From JAIXWP01 sp965247015 (GTDB lineage Bacteria > Bacteroidota > Bacteroidia > Flavobacteriales_D > Sanyastnellaceae), in the NCBI GenBank assembly GCA_965247015.1, contig CBDFGG010000001.1, positions 248,001-312,000 of the forward strand: a DNA stretch of 64,000 nucleotides, read 5' to 3'. The translations under genes and the position numbers were made by a program. Of the stretch, positions 34,183 to 41,874 are shown one piece after another. Below the pieces are notes generated by a model. It had not been told where the DNA came from and ran no database searches. It saw only the letters and a list, made by a program, of their open reading frames with translations. Position 1 is the first letter of the stretch. Each line of letters opens with the position of its first letter.

Positions 34183-35073
34183 ATGATCACGATTAATCCG
34201 AAAGAACTTCCTGTGATGAAGTTGCAACTGATGTTGCAAGGTGCTGTAGCGCCTCGTCCTGTTGCTTTTGCGAGCACCATCGATGAGCAAGGAAGAGTGA
34301 ACCTTTCGCCTTTTAGTTTTTTCAATTTATTCAGCGCCAACCCTCCTATTCTTATTTTCTCTCCAGCTCGCAGAGGCCGTGACAACACGACCAAGCACAC
34401 GTTTGAAAATGTGAAAAAAGTGAGCGAATGTGTGATCAATATCGTCAACTACGATATGGTGCAGCAGACATCATTGGCTAGTGTTGAATACCCTGAAGGA
34501 GTGAATGAATTTGTGAAAGCGGGATTTACGGAGTTAGCTTCGGAAGTAGTAAAGCCTCCGCGCGTGGCTGAATCGCCTGTACAATTTGAATGTCGCGTCA
34601 ATCAAATCATCGAGCTCGGCACCGAAGGCGGAGCGGGAAACTTAGTGATCTGTGAAGTGCTTCGCATGCACATCGATGAAAAAGTGATCGGTGAAAACGG
34701 ATTGATTGATCCATTCAAAATTGACCAAGTTGCAAGACTTGGAGGTGATTGGTATACAAGAGCTTCACAAGGATTATTTGAAGTAGCAAAACCAAATCAA
34801 AAAATGGGAATCGGTGTAGATCAAATTCCAAGTGATATTCGTTTGTCTTCCATTCTTACAGGAAATCATTTGGGGCAATTAGGAAATGTTGAAGTACTTC
34901 CTGATGAGACCTCAGTGAATGAATATAAACTAACAGAACTTGCGGAAATATTTATAGAATTAGAAGATAATGCCGCGGCTCTTGAGCAGGAACTGCATCA
35001 AAGAGCGGCAGAGTTACTCAATGCCGGAAACGTGCAGGAGGCGTGGCTCACACTATTAGCGTTCAACAATTAA
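34183..35073 (+). CDS. flavin reductase-like FMN-binding protein
   Basis: The 296-aa protein has the flavin reductase-like split-barrel domain at about 20-210, with APRPVAFASTIDEQGRVNLSPFSFFNLFS and a strongly conserved PILIFSPARRGRDNTTKHTFENV. It should bind FMN and act in a flavin-dependent reduction whose partner is unknown. A C-terminal helical stretch of about 60 residues (ELAEIFIELEDNAAALEQEL...) is added to the barrel. It lies between purE (23-base gap) and the DUF3127 gene (13-base gap), which suggests co-transcription. Confidence 0.88.
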   Translation: MITINPKELPVMKLQLMLQGAVAPRPVAFASTIDEQGRVNLSPFSFFNLFSANPPILIFSPARRGRDNTTKHTFENVKKVSECVINIVNYDMVQQTSLASVEYPEGVNEFVKAGFTELASEVVKPPRVAESPVQFECRVNQIIELGTEGGAGNLVICEVLRMHIDEKVIGENGLIDPFKIDQVARLGGDWYTRASQGLFEVAKPNQKMGIGVDQIPSDIRLSSILTGNHLGQLGNVEVLPDETSVNEYKLTELAEIFIELEDNAAALEQELHQRAAELLNAGNVQEAWLTLLAFNN

Positions 35074-35086
35074 CATCACGATAGAA

Positions 35087-35443
35087 ATGGAAATTACAGG
35101 AAAAATCAAAGTCATCTTTGATGAAAAAGAATTGAAGGGGGGCTTCACAAAAAGAGAATTTGTTTTGAGCACAGAAGATCAATATCCGCAGCATATTATG
35201 TTCGAATTATTGAAAGACAAAACAACACTTGTGAATGGTTTCAAGAGTGGTGATAAAGTAAAAGTGTTGTTCGACATTCGCGGAAGAGAATGGCAAGACA
35301 AATACTTCAACAGCCTTGTGGCTTGGAAAATAGAAAACTTAGGAGCTGCGTCGAATGCGCCAATGGGCGGTAATGACATGCCACCTCCTCCATCGCCAAT
35401 TGATACGATCACTGATCCAATCGAAGACGATCTTCCATTCTAA
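35087..35443 (+). CDS. DUF3127 protein with SSB-like acidic tail
   Basis: The 118-aa protein matches the DUF3127 family. It is a compact beta-rich domain (1-85) of OB-fold type by appearance, followed by a Pro/Gly-rich linker (MGGNDMPPPPSPID). The C-terminal tip EDDLPF closely resembles the DDDIPF tail by which single-stranded DNA-binding protein recruits partners. The fold, linker and tip together suggest a nucleic-acid-binding protein with an SSB-like interaction tail. That role is an inference. Its stop codon is overlapped by the restored frame of the convergent lysozyme-like gene. Confidence 0.88.
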   Translation: MEITGKIKVIFDEKELKGGFTKREFVLSTEDQYPQHIMFELLKDKTTLVNGFKSGDKVKVLFDIRGREWQDKYFNSLVAWKIENLGAASNAPMGGNDMPPPPSPIDTITDPIEDDLPF

Positions 35444-35467
35444 GGACGATTGTTTTTTTCTCGTTTA

Positions 35468-36136
35468 TCAAATTCTTTCATATACCGCAGCCCATCTGAA
35501 ACATAGTATGGGGCTGTGTGTTTTTGGTCTACCTGATAATGGGAAACGCTGACCTGTGTTGTGGTAGTGAAAGGCGTCTTTAAATTTCTTTTTTCTAAGA
35601 AAATGGCCATACTCCTTGGCGATCCACTTTACTCCTATTTCTGCAGCCTTTTCTTCATGTCTAAGTTGAGCAACCGTAGCGTCTAGCGCAACTGCTTTGT
35701 ATCCCATCAATTGAAAAGGTCCCCAACTTGTTGCGAGATTTTCTAAACATCCATCATCGCAATTATTCAGATGTGTTGCTTTTACATTCTCCAAACGATC
35801 TACTGTTCCTTTTTTAACTTTCTCTAATTTCTTCTTGATATGTTTTTCAAATCGGCGTCCTGCCGGTTTATCTCCGCCACATTCAAGAATCACAAGTGCC
35901 ATCAAATAGGAATAGGGAACATCATATTCCTTGGCCAATTCTTTCATTTGCTTAGAGTAATTCAGCTCTGCCCAATCAATAGTAGACATTCCCTCTGGAC
36001 GGGGATTTTCGGGTAGATCCCAGCCAAATTTATCACGGTACGATCCCATGATTTCATAGCGGTAGAGGTAACCGACGTAGCTGACAATGAATAATATTCC
36101 AATTATGGAAAGTCGTTTAACAACCTTTCTTTTCAT
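35468..36136 (-). CDS. lysozyme-like N-acetylmuramidase, 3' frameshifted
   Basis: The 222-aa protein has a membrane anchor (about 10-27, LSIIGILFIVSYVGYLYRY). A lysozyme-superfamily domain follows, with the probable catalytic glutamate in LVILECGG and the ATSWGPFQLMGYKA motif of peptidoglycan glycosidases. The C-terminus looks out of frame: after GRPKTHSP the annotated frame gives ILCFRWAAVYERI. Removing one base of a GGGG run at 35510-35513 restores YYVSDGLRYMKEFDKREK, the expected C-terminal pattern, ending at 35440. So either the gene has a one-base insertion or the sequence has an error there. The catalytic region is not affected. Confidence 0.82.
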   Translation of the reverse strand: MKRKVVKRLSIIGILFIVSYVGYLYRYEIMGSYRDKFGWDLPENPRPEGMSTIDWAELNYSKQMKELAKEYDVPYSYLMALVILECGGDKPAGRRFEKHIKKKLEKVKKGTVDRLENVKATHLNNCDDGCLENLATSWGPFQLMGYKAVALDATVAQLRHEEKAAEIGVKWIAKEYGHFLRKKKFKDAFHYHNTGQRFPLSGRPKTHSPILCFRWAAVYERI

Positions 36137-36220
36137 CGGTATAAAAATAGCGCAAGTGCAAAAGTTTTCTGTAAAAAATGATGAGTTCTGTTGTTATTTT
36201 GAGCAGAGAAAAATTGAAGC

Positions 36221-37241
36221 ATGCCTGCGAATAAATATGCACTTCTTAGATTTCGTATCATCGATAGATGCCTTACCAATCCTGGTAAGCCTTATCCATC
36301 GAGAGAAGATTTGCGCGCGGCATGTGAGGAAGCGCTGTATGGAAGCGGAGGTGATGCGATTTCACTGAGCACTATCGATAAAGATATTTTGGGCGATGAA
36401 AAATGAAGGCGAACTCGGCTACTACGCGCCTATAGCCTATAGCAGACAACATGGAGGCTATTTTTATACTGATTCTGAATATTCAATCTCTGATATGAGT
36501 CTTGGCGATGATGATCTGCAAGCCCTTCGATTTGCAGTAGCAACACTAGATCAGTTTAAAGAGGTTCCTATTTTTCAGCAATATGAAAGTGCGATTGAAA
36601 AAATTATCAGTCGTGTCAACATCAGTCCTCGCCCCGATGAGCAAGGACTTGAGAATATCATTCAGTTCGAAAAAAGTACCGTAAGCAAAGGCAGAGAATA
36701 CTTGGGATCGTTATTGAATGCTATTAAAGAAAAGCAAGCGATTCGTGTGAGCTATCGAAAGTTTCAGGATAATCAAGTCAAAGATTATGTGCTACATCCT
36801 TACTTATTGAAGGAGTATGTCAACCGATGGTATTTGATTTCATGGAATCCCGAGCGCAAGGCAGTGGCTACTTTTGGTTTAGAGAGAATTGAAAAGTTGG
36901 AGGTTACCGCTGAGGTGTTTGAGATTGCCAAAAGCTTTAACCCAGATATCATTTTTAAATACAGTATTGGTATCACAGAAAGTCAGTCGCAGCCAGAAAA
37001 GGTAAGATTGAAATTTGATGGCTATGCAGGTCGCTTTGTGATGAGTCAGCCGATTCATTCGAGTCAGCGCGTTATAAGTGAATCGACAGATCAAATTGAA
37101 ATTGAACTAGAGGTATCTTTAACGGAAGAATTGTACGCCTTTATATTGAGTCAGGGACCACGTGTCGAGGTGCTGGGTCCGGAAGTTTTGAAGAAAGAGA
37201 TTCAATCTAGAATTGCTCGAGTTCTCGAGCGTTATCAATAA
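36221..37241 (+). pseudogene. WYL-domain transcriptional regulator, split by a one-base insertion
   Basis: The first reading frame (36221-36406) encodes MPANKYALLRFRIIDRCLTN...STIDKDI, the N-terminal winged-helix region of WYL regulators. The second (36396-37241) continues with MKNEGELGYYAPIAYSRQHGGYFY and includes the WYL-type sensor domain at about 120-190 (VSYRKFQDNQVKDYVLHPYLLKEYVNRWYLISW) and a C-terminal extension. Dropping one G from GGG at 36391-36393 joins the two frames as STIDKDILAMKNEGEL. The gene is therefore disrupted, or the sequence has an error. WYL proteins often control stress or defence genes. Confidence 0.85.
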
Positions 37242-37335
37242 TTTCAGAAAAAAAATAGAAGTTTTTTTTAGGTTGTAAATACGTTACAATCAACAGTAGG
37301 TCATTTGTATCGTCAAATTCAAACAACGATATATT

Positions 37336-37581
37336 ATGACAACCCTACAAGAAGTAAAAATGCACATTGACAGTTTTGCAAGACCGAATGGCTACAATCC
37401 ATATGCATGGAATGTAACGAAGAAGTTGGCGTTGGAAGTTTGGGAAAGCTATCTTCAAAACAGACCTTTTCGTAGGCCGGTGAATTATTTGTGTCAGGAA
37501 TTCTACCAAATGATTCGCAGACCGGAGGATGGTGAGTTTATTCTTCCTAAAAATTCTTTCCGCATGTTGAGTAACGGTTGA
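37336..37581 (+). CDS. conserved hypothetical 81-aa protein
   Basis: A short basic protein, MTTLQEVKMHIDSFARPNGYNPYAWNVTKKLALEVWESYL..., with no membrane segment or known motif. It has a G/N/P-rich segment near residue 18, then an amphipathic helix and a C-terminal basic part with a conserved-looking PRRPEDGEFILPKNSFR-like stretch. The ATG follows an A-rich leader, and a strong terminator begins 32 bases after the stop. It therefore looks like a compact expressed single gene, though the function is unknown. Confidence 0.68.
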   Translation: MTTLQEVKMHIDSFARPNGYNPYAWNVTKKLALEVWESYLQNRPFRRPVNYLCQEFYQMIRRPEDGEFILPKNSFRMLSNG

Positions 37582-37612
37582 TATGCGTCTTTATTAATTA
37601 ACCCTGGTCAAT

Positions 37613-37651
37613 CCCCTGTCTAACTTCTAAGCGTGTAGAAGTTAGCAGGGG
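37613..37651 (+). terminator. long-stem terminator after the 81-aa gene
   Basis: CCCCTG-CTAACTTCTA pairs with TAGAAGTTAG-CAGGGG around an AGCGTG loop, with one bulged T. TATTGTTTAT follows. The stem of about 16 bp is longer than usual. Confidence 0.75.
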
Positions 37652-37773
37652 TATTGTTTATAAATTCCAATTTTCGGCGGTAGGAATATCCGATTCATCG
37701 TATACATTTGATTTCGATTAAACTCCTTAATTTTAAGACTTAGCTATTAAAAATAGCGATTCGTCAATATTTT

Positions 37774-37804
37774 TTTGGGTTTCGTCGAAATTTAAGTATA
37801 TTTG
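37774..37804 (+). promoter_or_regulatory. consensus Bacteroidota promoter for the SiaB-like gene
   Basis: TTTG (37774-37777), exactly 19 bases, then TATATTTG (37797-37804): a full match to TTTG-N19-TAnnTTTG. The start codon lies 30 bases downstream. Confidence 0.85.
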
Positions 37805-37834
37805 CACAACGAATCAAGGAACCTTAGCCACAGA

Positions 37835-38416
37835 ATGACAGCAATAGCAGGCAAATCACTAGAAGAAATTCAGAGCATCTACCACCAATTGGTGATGGAA
37901 ACTTTGAACTCTCCTATGAAGGAAACCCTTGTTTTCAGCCACTTCGGCGACTTCTCTCAAACAAAAGTAGACTCTACTATCAAACTTATTGAAAGCTCTA
38001 TCATGGAAGCCGGAGATAAGAGACAGACCATGCGCAGAATTTGTAGCGTTCTCATCGAGATCCTTCAAAATACTTCGCTTCATGGTGCAAAAGATTCTAA
38101 TGGTAGAATGCACGCTTATCTCATTCTTTCTCGCAGCGAAGCAGGTTACCATGTGTTCACAGGAAATCTTCTTCTTAAGTCTGACCAACCGCGTCTTGAG
38201 AAAAAAATGACGGATGTTGTTTCACTAGATAAAAATGCGCTTCGCAAATTATACATCGAAACACTTTGCAATGAAGACTTCACCTACAAAGGCGGTGCGG
38301 GTTTAGGACTTCTTACCATTGCGAAAAGATCAATTGATGATATTAAGTACCAGATTCATTCTATCAACGACCATTTCGGCTATTTCCAAATGGAAATTAT
38401 GATGGATAAAGAATAA
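37835..38416 (+). CDS. SiaB-family GHKL-type kinase (DUF6272)
   Basis: The 193-aa protein has a GHKL ATPase layout with EILQNTSLHG (the N box, about 82-91) and GGAGLGLLTIAKR (the G box, about 154-166). It matches the SiaB-like family. SiaB of Pseudomonas phosphorylates a partner (SiaC) in a surface-attachment signalling pathway. No SiaC-like protein was recognised nearby. The frame is open from 37802, but the promoter overlaps that region and the ATG at 37835 gives the expected length. It is followed at 17 bases by the HEAT-cyclophilin lipoprotein. Confidence 0.82.
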   Translation: MTAIAGKSLEEIQSIYHQLVMETLNSPMKETLVFSHFGDFSQTKVDSTIKLIESSIMEAGDKRQTMRRICSVLIEILQNTSLHGAKDSNGRMHAYLILSRSEAGYHVFTGNLLLKSDQPRLEKKMTDVVSLDKNALRKLYIETLCNEDFTYKGGAGLGLLTIAKRSIDDIKYQIHSINDHFGYFQMEIMMDKE

Positions 38417-38433
38417 TCTAGTATATTGAGTCC

Positions 38434-40410
38434 ATGATTAAATGGACCATTCTCAATCTTTTTTCCCTCTTCTTACTTTCTTTCACAGGCTGCACTTCCG
38501 AAACGAAGGCTCTCAACTCATTTGGTGATCCCCAAAAACAAGAGTTGTACAAAGCAGCAGATGCTCGTGATAGCAAAAAGGTGAAAAGTTTTTTTACCAG
38601 CGAAAAAAAAGAATTGAAAGCTGCCGCCGCACTACTCTGCGGCTCGCTACAAGACTCTACGCTCCTACCCGATCTATATCTTTTACTTCAAGATGAAGAT
38701 GATCAAGTGCGCGCCAACGCAGCTTTCGCCATCGGTCAAACAGGTTCTGCAAATGATGTTGCCTATTTGATTTCATGGGGTAGAAAAGAGAAAGCCCCCA
38801 TCGTACTGAAAGAATTGGTTATTGCCGCAGCCAAACTTTTCGATCCACAAATCAATATTATCTCGAAACAAAAAACCATTGGTGCTTTTATCTATGATGA
38901 AAGCGAAAATGAATTCGTTGATTTTTTATCCAATGTAGAAATCAATTCTGAGGAAGTTCAAATTGGACTTGGTTATGCGATGACATACTTACATCGCAAT
39001 AAAATCTACTCTCCAGAGCTCCCGCGCAGAGCGCAGTTTGCACTGCAAACAGCTGCTCGAGATGCGAAAATTGCTCTCGCTAATGGTATCGCTTCATTCA
39101 ATGGAGATTGGTTTGCAAGTCATGAAGCATATTTTATGCAGTGGATCAAAACAGAACGCGATCCAGATGTGCGTGTCTCTTTGATTACCATCATTTCCAA
39201 GATTAATAAACCGGAGGGAAATGAATTGCTCGCTGCTATTTCCAAAGCCAATAATTCCGATTACAGATTAAACGTACAAGCCATCAGAGTGCTTGCGAAG
39301 AATGGAAAATATAAGCCTTCCCTTGCAATAGAAACGCTTAATCATTCCAATGATCTGGTAGTGCTCGAAGCGCTAGAATATATTGGGAAAATTTCCTCGG
39401 TCGAATTAGAGAGTATTTCAACGGCCACGGCATCGCGCTCAGCACAGATCAGAGCGGCTGTTTCCAAACTCAAAATAATCAACGGAGCAGATGCTTCAGG
39501 AGAAGAGTGTTTGGCAAATTATTATGCTGCGTCAAATGAATATGATAAATCATTTTTTGTACTCGCACTCGGTCAAGCACCTGACCGCACCGATCAATTG
39601 ATCGATATTCTTTTGAAGGAAAAATCACAAGTCATTACGTATGCGGCTTCGCAGGCCCTTGTGAATATTCACAACATGGATATATGGAAAGGAACATTGC
39701 AGTTGTCAGATGTCATTACTTCGGCGCTTTCATTGGGCAATACAGGAGTCATGGAAACTTTTGGAGTATATCTTTCCGATGCACCCCAAAAGAAATTTCA
39801 TGATGAAGAAATACTAAAGCTGGATGACGCAATTAACGCCACTTTAAAAGGCTTAATGCTGCCACGTGATATAGAATCATACAACGCATTAGTAAGAGCG
39901 CACAACGCCATGCTTCCAAACAAAATAGAAGAAGCAAAACCATCAAGTACTTATCAGCCCAATTGGGAATACATAGCATCACTTCCGAATATCGTTACCA
40001 TTGAATGGACTACGACAAAAGGAAAATTCACCACAGAATTTTATGTCAACGAAGCCCCCACTTCAGTTGGGCTCATTACAAAATTGGTGCAGGATGGTTT
40101 TTACAAAGACAAGTTTTTCCATCGCGTTGTTGCCAATTTCGTAGCACAAGGCGGCTGTCCGATTGGCAACGGCATGGGTGGATTAGATCAACCGATGCGC
40201 AGTGAATTCACCACGCTTCGTTATGAGCGCGGCTCTATTGGGCTTGCCAGTGCAGGAAAGGATACTGAGAGTTGTCAATTCTTCATTACCCACAGCCAAA
40301 TGCCATCACTAAACGGCCGCTACACCATCATCGGAAAAGTAATCGAAGGAATGGAAGTAGTGGATCAGTTGACCATTGGCGATCGGATACAAATGACAAG
40401 TGACAAATGA
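38434..40410 (+). CDS. HEAT-repeat lipoprotein with C-terminal cyclophilin domain
   Basis: The 658-aa protein has a lipobox signal (LLSFTGC) for attachment to the envelope. HEAT repeats run from about 45 to about 500 (for example DQVRANAAFAIGQTG). The cyclophilin-type peptidyl-prolyl isomerase domain lies at about 525-655, with YKDKFFHRVVANFVAQGGCP and TESCQFFITHSQMPSLNGRYTIIG. It probably helps fold exported proteins, with HEAT repeats as a scaffold. The last residues MTSDK are encoded by the repeat motif ATGACAAGTGACAA of the array at 40396, so the repeat has changed the C-terminus. Confidence 0.9.
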   Translation: MIKWTILNLFSLFLLSFTGCTSETKALNSFGDPQKQELYKAADARDSKKVKSFFTSEKKELKAAAALLCGSLQDSTLLPDLYLLLQDEDDQVRANAAFAIGQTGSANDVAYLISWGRKEKAPIVLKELVIAAAKLFDPQINIISKQKTIGAFIYDESENEFVDFLSNVEINSEEVQIGLGYAMTYLHRNKIYSPELPRRAQFALQTAARDAKIALANGIASFNGDWFASHEAYFMQWIKTERDPDVRVSLITIISKINKPEGNELLAAISKANNSDYRLNVQAIRVLAKNGKYKPSLAIETLNHSNDLVVLEALEYIGKISSVELESISTATASRSAQIRAAVSKLKIINGADASGEECLANYYAASNEYDKSFFVLALGQAPDRTDQLIDILLKEKSQVITYAASQALVNIHNMDIWKGTLQLSDVITSALSLGNTGVMETFGVYLSDAPQKKFHDEEILKLDDAINATLKGLMLPRDIESYNALVRAHNAMLPNKIEEAKPSSTYQPNWEYIASLPNIVTIEWTTTKGKFTTEFYVNEAPTSVGLITKLVQDGFYKDKFFHRVVANFVAQGGCPIGNGMGGLDQPMRSEFTTLRYERGSIGLASAGKDTESCQFFITHSQMPSLNGRYTIIGKVIEGMEVVDQLTIGDRIQMTSDK

Positions 40411-40574
40411 TCTCGGCAAAGCCGAGAACAAATGACAAGTGACAAGGGACAAATGGTCTTGGCTTTGCCGAGAACAAATGCCGAGGACCAAAATCCAAGA
40501 ACCAAGAACCAAGAACCAAGAACCAAGAATCGCGAACCAAGAATCGAGAATCAAGAATCGAGAATCGAGAATCG
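40396..40574. repeat. third repeat array with triloop hairpins and heptamers
   Basis: It starts inside the upstream CDS with ATGACAAGTGACAA repeats. Then come CTCGGC-AAA-GCCGAG (40411-40427) and a variant TTGGC-TTT-GCCGAG at 40458-40472. Runs of AACCAAG units follow, grading into GAATCGA heptamers like those at 9 and 10 kb, and stopping exactly at the stop codon of the gene at 40575. No ORF or spacers. This is the whole gap between the two genes. Confidence 0.82.
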
Positions 40575-41834
40575 TTAAGTTTTCTGCTTCTCTCTTTTCG
40601 CGGCGGGGAAGAGGATGTTGTTTAGAATCAAACGATATCCAGGAGAGTTGGGATGTAGATTGAGGTCTGTGGGCGGATCACCGACGAGGTGACGATAATC
40701 TTCCGGATCATGGCCGCCATAATAAGTCCACTGCCCCTGACCTAATTCTCCATGGATGTATTTCGCTGTATTCGTTCTTTTAGTTTCACCCATGATCGTC
40801 ACGTTGCTTTTCATGTATTGCTCACGAAACGATGTCGTCTGCCCCATAAATCCTTTGATCACTTGGGTGTGATTTTGTGTGAGAATGGTTGGAATAATAT
40901 CCCACTTCGCACTGAAATCGAACAGTGTAAAGAAGTCATTCACCTCACCTATTTTTCCATGATCTTCCGATCCATCAATGGATGAGAATTCATAAATCAT
41001 AGGATTTTTTTCGATGCGATAATCTTTGAAAGCGAATGCATTTTCAAAGTTCAATTTATTCTGTGCTTGAGGATCACTTGGGTCACCGTCAAATACACTT
41101 TCAACGATATCTACATTCACAGCAGCAAGTGCGATATCGTAGCTATCTGTACCGCTGCACATTGTAAAGAGAAAGCCCCCTCCTACTACGAATTCTTGAA
41201 TATTCACTGCTACCTGACGCTTCATCAATGAGACTTTTGTAAATCCCAATTCAGTAGCCAATGCCTCTTGATTTTTCACTTCATCTTGATACCAAGCTGC
41301 GTTTTTATAATTTGCATAAAACTTTCCGTATTGCCCGGTGAAGTCTTCATGGTGCAAGTGAAGCCAATCGTATTTTACTAATTCCCCTTTAACAATTTCT
41401 CTGTCATAGATGAGTGTGTAGGGAATTTCAGCATACGTAAGAACAAGGGTTACTGCATCATCCCAAGGTTGTTTACCTTGTGGAGAATAGACTGCAATTT
41501 TCGGAGCGACTTCCAATTTGACACGCTCCATATTTACTTCTGGATCATTGATCTCATTGTAAATCTGTTGCGCTTGAACATCTGCAATCACTTGAAAACT
41601 CACGCCTCGAATAGAACATTCCTTCGTGATATCTGGGTAATTATCGACGAGGAAACTTCCTCCTCGATAATTCAAAAGCCATTCGATATTGATTTTATTT
41701 TCGAGAATCCAATACGCCATACCATACGCTTTTAAGTGATTGGTTTGGCTCTCGTCCATCGGAATAAGAATCTTTCCCGCTGTCGAGGTGATGGTAATAA
41801 AACTACAGAATAAGATGACGATCCACTTTTTCAT
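40575..41834 (-). CDS. exported protein of a Bacteroidota family usually labelled asparagine synthetase B
   Basis: The 419-aa protein has a signal peptide (MKKWIVILFCSFITITSTAG). It shows no glutamine amidotransferase or PPi-synthetase motif that would support asparagine synthesis. From memory, proteins of this family in databases often carry that name, probably wrongly. Segments such as YDWLHLHHEDFTGQYGKFY and MCSGTDSYDIALAA suggest an enzyme-like fold, but no catalytic motif is certain. It should act outside the inner membrane. Its stop codon touches the repeat array at 40574. Confidence 0.72.
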   Translation of the reverse strand: MKKWIVILFCSFITITSTAGKILIPMDESQTNHLKAYGMAYWILENKINIEWLLNYRGGSFLVDNYPDITKECSIRGVSFQVIADVQAQQIYNEINDPEVNMERVKLEVAPKIAVYSPQGKQPWDDAVTLVLTYAEIPYTLIYDREIVKGELVKYDWLHLHHEDFTGQYGKFYANYKNAAWYQDEVKNQEALATELGFTKVSLMKRQVAVNIQEFVVGGGFLFTMCSGTDSYDIALAAVNVDIVESVFDGDPSDPQAQNKLNFENAFAFKDYRIEKNPMIYEFSSIDGSEDHGKIGEVNDFFTLFDFSAKWDIIPTILTQNHTQVIKGFMGQTTSFREQYMKSNVTIMGETKRTNTAKYIHGELGQGQWTYYGGHDPEDYRHLVGDPPTDLNLHPNSPGYRLILNNILFPAAKREKQKT

Positions 41835-41874
41835 TGCTTCCTCCTTGGCAACCTTCGCGCCATGTCAAATATAA

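Noticed and set aside
36391..36406. Programmed +1 frameshift in the WYL gene
   Set aside because: There is no slippery CUU-UGA-type site or recognisable stimulator. A one-base insertion or a sequencing error is simpler.
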